A stretch of DNA of 64,000 nt from Azospirillum sp. TSH100 (GTDB lineage: Bacteria; Pseudomonadota; Alphaproteobacteria; Azospirillales; Azospirillaceae), in the NCBI RefSeq assembly GCF_004923295.1, contig NZ_CP039634.1, positions 2,446,001-2,510,000 on the forward strand. Reading direction: 5' to 3'. Shown piece after piece: positions 17,318 to 27,214 of this stretch. The notes beneath the pieces were generated by a model. The model had not been told where the DNA came from. It did not search any database and saw only the letters and a program-made list of their open reading frames with translations. Position 1 is the stretch's first letter; every line of letters starts with the position of its first letter. The translations under genes and the position numbers were made by a program.

Positions 17318-18835
17318 ATGTCCCTTCCGCAAGAAGACACCACCCTCACCCGCCGCCCCGCCCCGGCAGCCAAAGCCGCCGCTCCGCCGCAAGGCGACCA
17401 GCATGAGGAGCCGGGACGCCACTGGTTCATCAACCGGCCCAAGGTCTATGCCGCTGACGTCAAGGGCCGCTTCCGCCAGCTGAAATGGGCGGCGCTGATC
17501 GTCCTGCTGGCGATCTACTACATCACGCCGTGGATTCGTTGGGAACGCGGGCCGGGCATTCCCGATCAGGCGGTGCTGATCGACATGGTCGGGCGCCGCG
17601 CCTATTTCCTGTGGATCGAGATCTGGCCGCAGGAGGTCTATTACCTGACCGGCCTGCTGATCCTGGGCGCCTTCGGCATCTTCTTCGCCACCACGCTGGC
17701 CGGCCGCGTCTGGTGCGGCTATGCCTGCCCGCAGACGGTGTGGACCGACCTGTTCATGTGGGTCGAGCGCAAGATCGAAGGACCGCGCACCACCCGCATC
17801 CGGCTGGACAAGGCGCCGATGACCGGGGCCAAGCTGGCGCGCAAGACCGCCAAGCATGCGGCGTGGGTCGCCATCTCGCTGCTGACCGGCGGCGCCTGGG
17901 TGTTCTATTTCAACGACGCGCCGACACTGATGAACGAGCTGCTGCACGGCGAGATCACCAGCGGGGTGGCGACCTTCATCGCGCTGTTCAGCTTCACCAC
18001 CTATTTCTTCGCCGGCTGGGCGCGCGAGCAGATCTGCATCTATGTCTGCCCGTGGCGCAGCTTCCAGTCGGCGATGGTGGACGAGGATACCTTCCTGGTC
18101 ACCTATGAGGACTGGCGCGGCGAAGGCCGCGCGCCGCTGCGCAAGTCGCAGAGCTGGGACGACCGGCAGGCGGCGGGGCTGGGCGACTGCATCGACTGTA
18201 AGCAGTGCGTCCATGTCTGCCCGACCGGCACCGACATCCGCGAGGGACAGCAGATCTCCTGCATCGGCTGCGGCCTGTGCGTCGACGCCTGCAACGACGT
18301 GATGCGGCAGATCGGCCGGCCGATCGACCTCGTGCGCTTCGACACCCAGTCGAACCAGATCGCCAAGATCGACGGCAAGCCGGAACGGGTGAAGCTGGTC
18401 CGGCCGCGCACGGTGATCTATTCGCTGATCATGCTGATCGTGCTCTGCGCCATGGGCATCGCCCTGCTGCTGCGGCCGACGCTGGACGTCAGCGTGCTGC
18501 GCGACCGGGCGCCGCTGTTCGTGACGCTGTCCGACGGGTCGGTGCAGAACGCCTATACGATCAAGGTGCTGAACAAGACGCACATCGCCCGCAGCTATCT
18601 GGTGAGCTTCGAGGGTCTGGGCAACGCGCATCTGTCGGTCGCGGGGGATGAGGCGGCCGGCAGCGGCAGCAGCCTGACGCTGAAGGCGGAGGCGGACTCG
18701 GTGGCGACCTTCCGGGTGTTCGTGAAGGTGCCGCCGGCGGCGGTCAAGTCGGGCTCGACGGACGTCGCGGTGATCGCCAAGGATCAGGCGAGCGGCGAGG
18801 CCGGCAAACACGCCAGCGTGTTCATGGCGCCGTGA
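17318..18835 (+). CDS. ccoG: Cytochrome cbb3 oxidase assembly protein CcoG (FixG), ferredoxin-like membrane protein
   Basis: A 505-residue inner-membrane protein needed for copper handling during assembly of the high-affinity cbb3 oxidase. It has about five membrane helices and the family motif RVWCGYACPQTVWTDLFMWVER (about 125-145). Two [4Fe-4S] motifs follow, CIDCKQCVHVCPTG and CIGCGLCVDACNDVM. The C-terminus is the periplasmic immunoglobulin-like domain (VTLSDGSVQNAYTIKVLNKT). AGGAAAG lies nine bases before the ATG. The cbb3 structural genes ccoNOP are not in this window, so the gene is separated from the usual cluster; it faces glnD across a palindrome. Confidence 0.96.
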   Translation: MSLPQEDTTLTRRPAPAAKAAAPPQGDQHEEPGRHWFINRPKVYAADVKGRFRQLKWAALIVLLAIYYITPWIRWERGPGIPDQAVLIDMVGRRAYFLWIEIWPQEVYYLTGLLILGAFGIFFATTLAGRVWCGYACPQTVWTDLFMWVERKIEGPRTTRIRLDKAPMTGAKLARKTAKHAAWVAISLLTGGAWVFYFNDAPTLMNELLHGEITSGVATFIALFSFTTYFFAGWAREQICIYVCPWRSFQSAMVDEDTFLVTYEDWRGEGRAPLRKSQSWDDRQAAGLGDCIDCKQCVHVCPTGTDIREGQQISCIGCGLCVDACNDVMRQIGRPIDLVRFDTQSNQIAKIDGKPERVKLVRPRTVIYSLIMLIVLCAMGIALLLRPTLDVSVLRDRAPLFVTLSDGSVQNAYTIKVLNKTHIARSYLVSFEGLGNAHLSVAGDEAAGSGSSLTLKAEADSVATFRVFVKVPPAAVKSGSTDVAVIAKDQASGEAGKHASVFMAP

Positions 18836-18843
18836 GGGAAGAG

Positions 18844-18870
18844 TACCCTCTCCCACCCCGGGAGAGGGTA
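18844..18870. repeat. Palindromic element between ccoG and glnD
   Basis: An 11-base perfect stem TACCCTCTCCC / GGGAGAGGGTA with a five-base loop ACCCC, between two convergent genes. It is one member of the CCCTCTCCC palindrome family described in the findings and may double as a terminator. Confidence 0.8.
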
Positions 18871-18895
18871 TCCGAGGGGGGAGAGGCTTATTCTT

Positions 18896-21739
18896 CTACG
18901 CCCCCGTCACCTTCGTCCGGGTCCGCTTGACCGTCGCCGGGGGCGGGGCTTCGCTGGCGGGGTCGTCGAGCGCGCTCAACAGGCGTTCCTTGATCTTCGC
19001 CAGCTTGCCCTCATGCGTCACCTTCAGGCCGAAGACGTCCTTCACATAGAAGACGTCGATGGCCTTCTCGCCGAAGGTGGAGACCTTGGCCGAGCTGATC
19101 TGAAGCGTCAGGTTCGACAGGGCGCGGGTCAGGTCGTAGAGCAGGCCGGGACGGTCGCGGCCGTTGACCTCGATCACCGTGTGGGTGGTCGAGGCGTTGT
19201 TGTCGATCAGCACGCGCGGCGGCACATGGAAGACGCGGGTGCGGCTGGCCTGGGTGGTGCGGCGGGTCGACAGGTCGTTCAGCGGCTTCAACTGGCCGGA
19301 CAGCACCTTCTCGATCATCACCGACAGCTTGGCGAGCTTGTCGCCGCTCTCGAACGCCCCGCCGCCGGCGGCGTCCTGCACCGAGAAGACGTCGAGCGCC
19401 ATGCCGTTGGTCATGGTGAAGATGCGGGCATCGACGATGTCGGCCCCGCAGGCGGCCAGCGCCCCGGCGAGGCGGGAGAACAGGCCGCTGTGGTCGGTGG
19501 CGTAGATCGTCACCTCGGTCACAGCACGGCCGCGGTCGACGCGGGTCTCCACCGTCAGCGGGCGCTGCTCGCGCTCCGCCTCGCGGACGATGCGGGCCTG
19601 ATGGGCCAGCGTGTCGGTGTCGAAGGCCAGCCAGTAGCCGGGATAGCCCAGGCCCCTGTGATGCTCGAACGCCTCGTCGTCGAAGTCGGTCAGCTCGGCG
19701 CGCAGCGCCGCCTGGGCGGCCTGGATGCGCCGGCCCCTGCCCTCCACCGTCATGCCGCCGGACATCAGTTCTTCGGACCGGTTGTAGAGTTCGCGGAGAA
19801 GCGTGGCCTTCCAGTTGTTCCAGCGCTGCGGCCCGACGGCGCGGATGTCGGCGACGGTCAGAACCAGCAGCAGGCGCAGGCGTTCGGGCGACTGGACCAG
19901 GGCCACGAAGTCGCGGACGGTCTTGTCGTCCTCCAGGTCGCGCTTGAAGGCGGTGTGCGACATGGCGAGGTGCCAGCGCACCAGCCACGCCACGGTTTCC
20001 GCCTCTTCCGCCGTCAGGCCGAGGCGGGGGCAGAGCTTCTCGGCGACGCGGGCGCCCAGCACGGAATGGTCGCCGCCGCGGCCCTTGGCGATGTCGTGCA
20101 GCAGGACGGCGACGTAGAGCGCACGCTTGGAGACGACCTTGTGGATCACCTCGGTGGAGAGCGGCAGCTCGTCGGCATGCTCGCGCGACGCGATCTTGTG
20201 CAGGATGCCGAGCGCGAACAGCGTGTGCTCGTCCACCGTGTAGACATGGTACATGTCATACTGCATCTGCGCGACGACCCGGCCGAAGTCCGGGATGAAG
20301 CGGGCCATCACCCCGGCCTCGTTCATGCGGCGCAGCGTGATCTCCGGATCCTTCGGCCCGGTCAGGATGTCGAGGAAGAGGCGGTTGGCCTCGGGGTCGT
20401 TGCGCAGCTTCGGGCCGATGGCCGACAGCGAGCGGGTGATGGAGCGCAGCGCCGCCGGATGGATGTCGATGTCGTTCATCTGCGCGGTGTGGAACAGGCG
20501 GATCATGTCGATCGGCTGTTCCTTGAACTGCTTGTCGCTGCGGGCGTTCAGCCGCTCGCCGTCGACGATGAAGCCGTCCACGTCCTTGCGGCGGGCGACC
20601 GAGGCCAGGCGCAGCAGGTTGAATTTCGGCGGACGCTTCGATTCCGCTTCCAGCGCCGCGCAGAAGATGCGCGTCAGGTCGCCGACATCCTTGGCGACCA
20701 GGAAGTAGTGCTTCATGAAGCGCTCGACGCCCTTGGTGCCGGCATGGTCGGTGTAGCCCATGGCGGCACCGATGCTGGTCTGGACATCGAAGGTCAGGCG
20801 GTCTTCCAGCCGGCCGGTCAGGTAATGCAGGTGGCAGCGCGCGGTCCACAGGAAGTTCTGCGCCTTGGCGAAGCGCTGCGCCTCCTCTGGCGTCAGCACA
20901 TGCTTGCCGACCAGCTCGTCGACGCCCTCGACCCGGTAGAGATACTTGGCGATCCAGAACAGGGTCTGGAGATCGCGCAAGCCCCCCTTGCCGTCCTTCA
21001 GGTTGGGTTCCAGCACATAGCGGCTGTCGCCCATCTTCAGGTGGCGGTTGTCGCGCTCGGCCAGCTTGGCCTCGACGAATTCGGGACCGGTGCCGGCGAC
21101 GACCTCCTTGTCGTAGCGCTTGCGCAGCTCGGCGAACAGCTTGCCCGGCCCCCAGAGATAGCGGGATTCGAGGATCGCCGTGCGGATGGTGACGTCGGCC
21201 TTGGACTGGCGGATGCACTCGTCGACGCTGCGCACGGCATGGCCGACCTTCAGCCCCAGATCCCACAGGATGTAGAGCATGTATTCGACCACCTGCTCCA
21301 CCCGCGGCGTGCGCTTGTAGGGCAGCAGGAACAGGAGGTCGATGTCGGAGAAGGGCGCCAGCTCGCCACGGCCGTAGCCGCCGGTGGCCGCCACGTCGAA
21401 CACCTCCCCCGAGGTCGGGTTGGCGGTGGGGAAGATGAAGCGGACGGTGAAGTCGGCCAGCGTGCCGACCACCCGGTCGGCGAGATAGCAGTTCTCCCGC
21501 ACGCACTGCTCGCCCGACCCGCCGGCGTCGAAGCGCTGCCGCACCTCCGCCCTGCCCTCGGCCAGCGCCTTGCGCAGGCAGGCGATCAGCGCCGGCCGCA
21601 GCTTGTCGCCGGTGCCATGCTCGGCGACCAGATCCTCAAGCTCCCCCGACAGCTTGCGGCGGGAGATGATGGCGCGCTTGTTCGGGATGGCGGGCGCGGG
21701 CGATTCCGGCGGGGACGGCACCTTGGAACGGGACAGCAT
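18896..21739 (-). CDS. glnD: Bifunctional uridylyltransferase/uridylyl-removing enzyme GlnD
   Basis: Senses glutamine and modifies PII proteins (GlnB/GlnK), setting nitrogen assimilation and nitrogenase activity; cytoplasmic. The product is 947 residues. The nucleotidyltransferase domain shows GGYGRGELAPFSDIDLLFLLPYK (about 122-145). The central HD uridylyl-removing domain shows DEHTLFALGILH and VAVLLHDIAKGRGGDHSVLGA (about 500-550). Two C-terminal ACT domains read TEVTIYATDHSGLFSRLAGALAACGADIV and THTVIEVNGRDRPGLLYDLTRAL. Start at 21739 fits the family length. It is divergent from a small unknown gene with 230 bases between and convergent with ccoG. Confidence 0.97.
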   Translation of the reverse strand: MLSRSKVPSPPESPAPAIPNKRAIISRRKLSGELEDLVAEHGTGDKLRPALIACLRKALAEGRAEVRQRFDAGGSGEQCVRENCYLADRVVGTLADFTVRFIFPTANPTSGEVFDVAATGGYGRGELAPFSDIDLLFLLPYKRTPRVEQVVEYMLYILWDLGLKVGHAVRSVDECIRQSKADVTIRTAILESRYLWGPGKLFAELRKRYDKEVVAGTGPEFVEAKLAERDNRHLKMGDSRYVLEPNLKDGKGGLRDLQTLFWIAKYLYRVEGVDELVGKHVLTPEEAQRFAKAQNFLWTARCHLHYLTGRLEDRLTFDVQTSIGAAMGYTDHAGTKGVERFMKHYFLVAKDVGDLTRIFCAALEAESKRPPKFNLLRLASVARRKDVDGFIVDGERLNARSDKQFKEQPIDMIRLFHTAQMNDIDIHPAALRSITRSLSAIGPKLRNDPEANRLFLDILTGPKDPEITLRRMNEAGVMARFIPDFGRVVAQMQYDMYHVYTVDEHTLFALGILHKIASREHADELPLSTEVIHKVVSKRALYVAVLLHDIAKGRGGDHSVLGARVAEKLCPRLGLTAEEAETVAWLVRWHLAMSHTAFKRDLEDDKTVRDFVALVQSPERLRLLLVLTVADIRAVGPQRWNNWKATLLRELYNRSEELMSGGMTVEGRGRRIQAAQAALRAELTDFDDEAFEHHRGLGYPGYWLAFDTDTLAHQARIVREAEREQRPLTVETRVDRGRAVTEVTIYATDHSGLFSRLAGALAACGADIVDARIFTMTNGMALDVFSVQDAAGGGAFESGDKLAKLSVMIEKVLSGQLKPLNDLSTRRTTQASRTRVFHVPPRVLIDNNASTTHTVIEVNGRDRPGLLYDLTRALSNLTLQISSAKVSTFGEKAIDVFYVKDVFGLKVTHEGKLAKIKERLLSALDDPASEAPPPATVKRTRTKVTGA

Positions 21740-21969
21740 CGGTCGGGGGAAACCTTCGCTTTTGGATCGGCTTTTGAGACGGCGATTGGGCGATCGTGAT
21801 ATGGCCGCAACGGCCGCACTATAGCGGTAAAGCCTTCAGGTAGCACGTCCGCACTGGAAAACCAGAGGCCGGCCCCTGCTTATGCCTGCGGTTGTGACCG
21901 CCGTCACAGCGGCACCAGTATTGCGTGGTCAAACTGATCCTGTTTGGAGCGTAATACGGGAGACGGGTC

Positions 21970-22320
21970 ATGACCGGCCGGACGATCGCGGAGCGCACGG
22001 CGAAGGAGTCATCCTTGAAGGGACGGCGGGAACTGGCGGCGCTGAACGACGCGCTGACGCTGGCCGAACGCGGGCTGGGACGGCAGACGACGGCGGCGCT
22101 GATGGCGCGGCTGTTGCGGATTGCCGCGATGTATCCGCGGTCGGTGGACGACACGCTGATGTGGCAGGTGACCGACCTCGTCACCGGCGACGATCTGTCG
22201 GACGCGGTGAAGCTGACGCTGATCCGCATGGGATGGGCGTCGATCGTCCAGGCGCAGTACAAGGTGCAGGGATTGCGGATGGTCGCCGCCCCAAGGCGTC
22301 GACAAGCCGCCGCGGCCTGA
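21970..22320 (+). CDS. Conserved hypothetical protein, 116 residues
   Basis: A helical, mostly soluble protein with alanine/leucine-rich segments (LNDALTLAERGLGRQTTAALMARLLRIAAMYPRSVDD) and a tryptophan-containing middle (TLMWQVTDLVTGDDL). The end MGWASIVQAQYKVQGLRMV is followed by a basic tail RRRQAAAA. No known domain is visible. The stop is followed within a base by the 15-base tandem repeat at 22321. The coding frame is well supported by codon usage. Confidence 0.6.
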   Translation: MTGRTIAERTAKESSLKGRRELAALNDALTLAERGLGRQTTAALMARLLRIAAMYPRSVDDTLMWQVTDLVTGDDLSDAVKLTLIRMGWASIVQAQYKVQGLRMVAAPRRRQAAAA

Positions 22321-22370
22321 GTGATGGGGCCTGGGGTGATGGGGCCTGGGGTGATGGGGCCTGGGGTGAT
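22321..22370. repeat. 15-base tandem repeat, 3.3 copies
   Basis: The unit GTGATGGGGCCTGGG occurs three times exactly (22321-22335, 22336-22350, 22351-22365), followed by GTGAT. It starts immediately after the stop codon of the preceding gene. On the minus strand the frame reads as (TPGPI)n, but no supported gene uses it. Confidence 0.95.
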
Positions 22371-22567
22371 AGTGACAGGCTTCACGTCATAGGGACCGGC
22401 AGGATCGAACCGGCAGAAGCTGCCCGGCGGCAGAATTCGCCGCCTTCGATTGATGCCTCAAGCTTTGGAAGCCGAAGGGTTTGGCATTCGGCGTTGAATT
22501 TGCATCGGGGTTGGCGCCCAGGCACCTGCCGTCGGGCGAAGGCGCACCCAACAGCGGGATCACCGCG

Positions 22568-22891
22568 ATGCAGGTCAACGGATACACCGGCTATTCGGCC
22601 AACCTCTACGGTCAGACACAGGCGGCGACCACCCGGAAAGGCTGGGGCAGCAGCACCGGTCCGACCACCGACACCGACGCGGTGAACGCCTTCCTGACGG
22701 AGTCGAAGAAGACCCCGGCCGAACGGATCCGCGACGACTGGCTCGCCCGCCACAAGATGACGGAGGACGAGTTGAAGGCGATGCCGGCGGACAAGCGGGA
22801 GGCGGTCGAAAAGGAAATCGCCGAGGAACTGAAACGGAAGCTGACGGGGCAGGATGCCAAGCGCGGCGTTGTGATGAACATGACCGCCTGA
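22568..22891 (+). CDS. Small conserved hypothetical protein with charged C-terminus
   Basis: A 107-residue product starting MQVNGYTGYSANLYGQTQ. The N-terminal 45 residues are rich in Gly, Thr and Ser. The rest is helical and charged (AERIRDDWLARHKMTEDELKAMPADKREAVEKEIAEELKRKLTG), ending GVVMNMTA. The ATG at 22568 is chosen because it begins the conserved-looking part; the frame continues 29 codons further upstream without a ribosome binding site. No membrane segment. The build recalls small flagellar or surface-linked helical proteins of alphaproteobacteria, but I cannot name it. Confidence 0.6.
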   Translation: MQVNGYTGYSANLYGQTQAATTRKGWGSSTGPTTDTDAVNAFLTESKKTPAERIRDDWLARHKMTEDELKAMPADKREAVEKEIAEELKRKLTGQDAKRGVVMNMTA

Positions 22892-22936
22892 CACCCTGTC
22901 CGCCTGGCGCCCTGCCCGCCTCTCCCTACGGTTCCG

Positions 22937-23455
22937 TCACCCCTCGCGCACGCTCACATGCACGTTGCCGCCGCCCTCGCGCTCCAGCAGGGCGGACGCT
23001 TGCGCCTCCTGCTCCGGCGAGGAGACGCGCACCCACAGGATGATGCCGCCGGCCTCCAGGGCGCGGGTGAATTCGTCGGGCTTGGGGTGGCTGGTCAGTT
23101 CGTCCAGATAGTCCTTGATCGCCACGCCGCCGACACCGGCGGCGACCAGGGCCGCCAGCGCCGCCTCGATCGGGCCGCCGACGATGGCGATCAGCCCGGC
23201 GGTGGTCAGGGGGAAGGCGTATTTCAGCTCGCCCACCAGACCGGTCAGCGCCTCGTCGCGCGGGCGGTATTTCGGGTCGGCTGCCTCAAGCGAGGTGTGG
23301 CTGGCCAGGACCGACAGATCGGCGCGGTCGAAATCGGCCGCGAGCACGGCCTCCACCGCGCGGTCGAACGCGGCGCGGGTGGCGAAAAGGGCAACGACCT
23401 CCCGCACCTCAGCGGGTACGGTGGCGGGTACGGTCTGCCCGGTCGATTGCGTCAT
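22937..23455 (-). CDS. Probable stress-response membrane-associated protein with glycine-rich hydrophobic segment
   Basis: A 172-residue protein. The N-terminal half (REVVALFATRAAFDRAVEAVLAADFDRADLSVLASH) resembles the alpha/beta domain of the general-stress/YflT-like proteins. A long hydrophobic glycine/alanine stretch follows (about 85-115, FPLTTAGLIAIVGGPIEAALAALVAAGVGGVAIKDYL). The end, GGIILWVRVSSPEQEAQASALLEREGGGNVHV, is the second half of the same fold. On the minus strand TTGACG and TACAAT boxes 19 bases apart lie upstream (23513-23518 and 23488-23493). The role is unknown. Confidence 0.65.
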   Translation of the reverse strand: MTQSTGQTVPATVPAEVREVVALFATRAAFDRAVEAVLAADFDRADLSVLASHTSLEAADPKYRPRDEALTGLVGELKYAFPLTTAGLIAIVGGPIEAALAALVAAGVGGVAIKDYLDELTSHPKPDEFTRALEAGGIILWVRVSSPEQEAQASALLEREGGGNVHVSVREG

Positions 23456-23646
23456 GATGGCCGTCTCCCTATTTTTAAGCTTTCCCTATTGTAGCGACCG
23501 GTTGTGAGCGCCCGTCAACCGCAACAGGGACGCAGGGCCGAGTCGTTCGTGCGCGTCCTGTTGTCCCACGCTCTGCTATCCGGCCTATCCCGCGGCTGCA
23601 TATCCCGTGATAGGGTGCGCGCCTGAAACACCCCACCCAAGGCTTC

Positions 23647-26337
23647 GTGGTTCCCGTGTCCGACATCGCAGAAATCGTCATTCCGCCCGACGCAACGCCG
23701 ATGATGGCGCAGTATCTGGAGATCAAGCAGGCGCATCCCGACTGCCTGCTGTTCTACCGGATGGGCGACTTCTACGAGATGTTCTTCGAGGATGCGGTCA
23801 ATGCCGCGGCGGCGCTGGACATCGCGCTGACCAAGCGCGGCCAGCATCTGGGCGAAGACATCCCGATGTGCGGCGTGCCGGTGCATTCCCACGAGAATTA
23901 CCTGCAACGCCTGATCCGCCAGGGATTCCGCGTCGCCATCTGCGAACAGATGGAAGACCCGGCGGAGGCGAAGAAGCGCGGGTCGAAATCGGTGGTGAAG
24001 CGCGGCGTCATCCGCATCGTCACCCCCGGCACCCTGACCGAGGACAGCCTGCTCGACGCCCGTTCCTCCAACTGGCTGGCGGCGGTGGCGGAGACGGCGG
24101 GCGGGCTGGGGCTGGCCTGGCTGGAGATGTCGACCGGCGAGCTGGTGGTGCAGCCGGTGGAGCGGACCGGGCTGGGGGCGGCGCTGGGGCGGCTCGATCC
24201 GCAGGAGGTGCTGATCTCGGAGAAGCTGAGCCAGACGCCGGAACTGTTCGAGCTGTGGGGCGAATGGAAGTCGCGGCTGACCGTGCAGCCCACCCCGCGC
24301 TTCGACAGCGAGAACGGCAGGCAGCGGCTGTTGACGCAGTATGGCGTCGGCACGCTGGACGCCTTCGGCAGCTTCACGCGGGCGGAGGTCGCGGCGGCCG
24401 GCGCGCTGGTCGGCTATGTCGAGCTGACGCAGAAGGGGCGCGTGCCCCGGCTGTCGCCACCGCGCCGGCTGGGGCCGGGGGCGGTGATGGAGATCGACGC
24501 CTCCACCGCACGCAACCTGGAACTGACGCGGACGCTGAGCGGGGAGCGGCGCGGCAGCCTGCTCGCCACCATCGACCGCACGGTGACGGGGGCAGGCGCC
24601 CGGCTGCTCTGCGCCCATCTGACCGCGCCGCTGACCGACCCGGCCGCCATCGGCCGCCGGCTGGACATGGTGGAATTCGCGCTGACCGAGGAACGGCTGC
24701 GCGGCGAACTGCGGCAGGCGTTGCGCAGCTGTCCCGATCTGGAGAGGGCGCTGTCGCGGCTGACGCTGGGGCGCGGCGGACCGCGCGATCTGGCGGCGAT
24801 CCGCGACGGGCTGCGGCAGGCCGGGCTGATCCGCGAACTGCTGGCCGGCGTCCTGCCGCTGCCGGACGGGCTGGCGGCGCTGGACAAGCGGCTGGGGGCG
24901 CATTCGGAACTGGTCGACCAACTGACCCAGGCGCTGGCGCCGGAGCTGCCGCTGCTGGCGCGCGACGGCGGCTTCATCGCGCGCGACTACAGCTATGCGC
25001 TCGACGAGCTGGTGACGCTGCGCGACGAGAGCCGGCGGCTGATCGCCGGGTTGCAGACGAAATACGCCGAGATCGCCGGGGTGCCGTCGCTGAAGGTCAA
25101 GCACAACAACGTGCTGGGCTATCACATCGAGGTCACCGCCGCCCATGCCGACAAGCTGATGTCGGACAAGGGCCGCGAAGTGTTCATGCACCGCCAGACC
25201 ATGGCGAACGCCGTGCGGTTCGGCACGGTGGAGCTGTCGGACCTGGAGCGCCGCATTTCGGAGGCCGCCGACAGGGCGCTGGCTGTGGAGCTTGAGCTGT
25301 TCGCCGGGCTGGTCGAGGTGGTCGCCGGCAAGGCCGACGCCATCGCGCAAGCCGCCCATGCGCTGGCGGCGCTGGACGTCGCCACTTCGCTGGCCGAACT
25401 GGCGGAGGAGCGGCGCTACAGCAGGCCGCTGGTGGACGAAAGCCTGGGCTTCACCATCAAGGGCGGGCGGCATCCGGTGGTGGAGGCGATGCTGGACACC
25501 GCCCATGGCGGGCCGTTCGTGGCGAATGACTGCGATCTGGCACCCGACAACCGGCTGTGGCTGCTGACCGGCCCGAACATGGCCGGTAAATCGACCTTCC
25601 TGCGGCAGAACGCGCTGATCGCGATCCTTGCGCAGATGGGCGGCTTCGTGCCGGCGGAGCGGGCGCATATCGGGGTGGTGGACCGGCTCTACAGCCGTGT
25701 CGGCGCCGCCGACGATCTGGCGCGCGGGCGCTCCACCTTCATGGTCGAGATGGTGGAGACGGCGGCGATCCTGAACCAGTCGGGCGCGCGGGCTCTGGTG
25801 ATCCTCGACGAGATCGGGCGCGGCACGGCGACCTTCGACGGCCTGTCGATCGCCTGGGCCTGCGTCGAGCATCTGCACGACGTGAACCGCTGCCGGGCGC
25901 TGTTCGCCACCCACTATCATGAACTGACGATGCTGGCGTCGAAGCTGCCGGCGCTGTCCTGCCACACCATGCGCATCAAGGAATGGCAGGGCGACGTGGT
26001 GTTCCTGCACGAGGTGACGGCGGGAGCGGCGGACCGCAGCTATGGCATCCACGTCGCCAAGCTGGCCGGGCTGCCGCCGGCGGTGGTCGGGCGGGCCGAC
26101 GAGGTGCTGAAGCTGCTGGAATCGGGCGACCAGAACGCGACGATCCACCGGCTGGCCGAGGATCTGCCGCTGTTCAGCGCGGCGCTGAAGCGGCCGGCCA
26201 AGGTGGTGGCGGAGGTGGAGGCGGCGCCCGCGGGGCCGTCGGCGGTGGAAGTGGCGCTGGCCGGGATCGACCCGGACAGTCTGACGCCGCGGCAGGCGCT
26301 GGAGGAGTTGTACCGGCTGCGCGGGATGGTGGGCTGA
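23647..26337 (+). CDS. mutS: DNA mismatch repair ATPase MutS
   Basis: Recognises mismatches and small loops and starts methyl-directed repair with MutL. The product is about 893-896 residues. Mismatch-binding motif FYEMFFEDA (N-terminal domain), the connector and lever domains, and the C-terminal ATPase are complete: Walker [14 protein letters not shown], Walker B region [21 protein letters not shown], and ATHYHELT. The start is GTG; 23647 is the longest, and GTG at 23656 ([11 protein letters not shown]) is equally plausible. No clear ribosome binding site is visible. A very stable palindrome follows the stop. Confidence 0.96.
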   Translation: MVPVSDIAEIVIPPDATPMMAQYLEIKQAHPDCLLFYRMGDFYEMFFEDAVNAAAALDIALTKRGQHLGEDIPMCGVPVHSHENYLQRLIRQGFRVAICEQMEDPAEAKKRGSKSVVKRGVIRIVTPGTLTEDSLLDARSSNWLAAVAETAGGLGLAWLEMSTGELVVQPVERTGLGAALGRLDPQEVLISEKLSQTPELFELWGEWKSRLTVQPTPRFDSENGRQRLLTQYGVGTLDAFGSFTRAEVAAAGALVGYVELTQKGRVPRLSPPRRLGPGAVMEIDASTARNLELTRTLSGERRGSLLATIDRTVTGAGARLLCAHLTAPLTDPAAIGRRLDMVEFALTEERLRGELRQALRSCPDLERALSRLTLGRGGPRDLAAIRDGLRQAGLIRELLAGVLPLPDGLAALDKRLGAHSELVDQLTQALAPELPLLARDGGFIARDYSYALDELVTLRDESRRLIAGLQTKYAEIAGVPSLKVKHNNVLGYHIEVTAAHADKLMSDKGREVFMHRQTMANAVRFGTVELSDLERRISEAADRALAVELELFAGLVEVVAGKADAIAQAAHALAALDVATSLAELAEERRYSRPLVDESLGFTIKGGRHPVVEAMLDTAHGGPFVANDCDLAPDNRLWLLTGPNMAGKSTFLRQNALIAILAQMGGFVPAERAHIGVVDRLYSRVGAADDLARGRSTFMVEMVETAAILNQSGARALVILDEIGRGTATFDGLSIAWACVEHLHDVNRCRALFATHYHELTMLASKLPALSCHTMRIKEWQGDVVFLHEVTAGAADRSYGIHVAKLAGLPPAVVGRADEVLKLLESGDQNATIHRLAEDLPLFSAALKRPAKVVAEVEAAPAGPSAVEVALAGIDPDSLTPRQALEELYRLRGMVG

Positions 26338-26349
26338 TTTCTTGGAGAT

Positions 26350-26408
26350 CCCTTCTCCCCCCCGCTCACGCGCAAACTTCGTTTGCGCGTGAGCGGGGGG
26401 GAGAAGGG
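26350..26408. repeat. 28-base perfect inverted repeat with a 3-base loop, between mutS and the SDR gene
   Basis: Arms 26350-26377 and 26381-26408 pair without mismatch, loop TTC. Arms read CCCTTCTCCCCCCC followed by GCTCACGCGCAAAC. It lies between convergent genes and would form a very strong hairpin. No T run follows, so it is a repeat element as much as a terminator. Confidence 0.93.
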
Positions 26409-26426
26409 GATTTGGCAGGTGAGTTG

Positions 26427-27134
26427 TTACTGCCCCAGCACCAGTTCGCCATGGCGCTCGCAGCCGGCCTCGGCCAATTCGACGAAGCGCTCGGTCACGT
26501 CGTCGGGCTGGGCGACCTTCGTCGGATCCTCGCCGGGGAAGGCCTGGGTGCGCAGCTTGCTGGCGACCACGCCGGGGTCGAGCAGGTTGACGCGCAGGGT
26601 CGAGCCGGCGACCTCCAGCGCGTAGGTCTTCACGATCATCTCCAGCGCCGCCTTGCTGGCGCCGTAGGGCATCCAGTAATGGTGCGGCGCCTTGGCGGCG
26701 GCCGATGTCACGAAGATGGCGCGGCCGGTGCCGGACGCGCGCAGCAGCGGATCCATCGAGCGGATCAGGCGGTAGTTGGCCGTCACGTTCAGGTCCATCA
26801 CCCGCGACCACAGCTTCGGATCGTACTGGGCGACCGGACCCAGCGCCTCCAGCGCGCCGGCATTGCCGACGACCACGTCCAGCTTGCCGAAGCGCTGGTA
26901 GAGCGCATGGCCGAGCTGGTCGATCTTGTCGTAGTCGCGCATGTCCATCGGCACCAGGGTCGCCGACTGGCCGGAGATCTTCTGGATGGCGTCGTCGGTC
27001 TCCTCCAGCCCGCCGACGGTGCGGGCGACCAGAACCAGATGGGCGCCTTCGGCGGCGAACCGCTTGGCGACGGCGGCGCCGATGCCGCGCGAGGCGCCGG
27101 TGACGAGAGCGATGCGGCCGGAGAGACGGGACAT
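26427..27134 (-). CDS. Short-chain dehydrogenase/reductase (SDR)
   Basis: A 235-residue NAD(P)-dependent oxidoreductase. It has the cofactor motif TGASRGIGAAVAKRF (TGxxxGIG), the NAG motif GNAG, and the catalytic YGASK with a serine in TSAAAKAP about 13 residues earlier. It follows the radA-cvpA-purF block on the same strand in an arrangement common in alphaproteobacteria. A hairpin after purF separates it, so it may have its own transcript. The substrate is unknown. Confidence 0.88.
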   Translation of the reverse strand: MSRLSGRIALVTGASRGIGAAVAKRFAAEGAHLVLVARTVGGLEETDDAIQKISGQSATLVPMDMRDYDKIDQLGHALYQRFGKLDVVVGNAGALEALGPVAQYDPKLWSRVMDLNVTANYRLIRSMDPLLRASGTGRAIFVTSAAAKAPHHYWMPYGASKAALEMIVKTYALEVAGSTLRVNLLDPGVVASKLRTQAFPGEDPTKVAQPDDVTERFVELAEAGCERHGELVLGQ

Positions 27135-27176
27135 GGGGACGACTCGTTTCCTGGGATTATTGTTCGTTCACATATG

Positions 27177-27208
27177 AAAATCCCTCCCCCGTGCTCTCGG
27201 GGGAGGGA
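27177..27208 (-). terminator. Terminator after purF
   Basis: A 10-base stem TCCCTCCCCC / GGGGGAGGGA with an eight-base loop. On the minus strand it is followed by TTTT (AAAA at 27177-27180), seven bases after the purF stop. Confidence 0.7.
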
Positions 27209-27214
27209 TGATGG

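Noticed and set aside
19013..21799. A 928-codon open frame opposite glnD
   Set aside because: It mirrors glnD and has no domain; third-position GC bias explains it. Similar antisense frames over the SulP, mutS and asmA genes were dropped for the same reason.
22321..22370. Possible CRISPR array from regular repeats
   Set aside because: Units are contiguous 15-mers without spacers.
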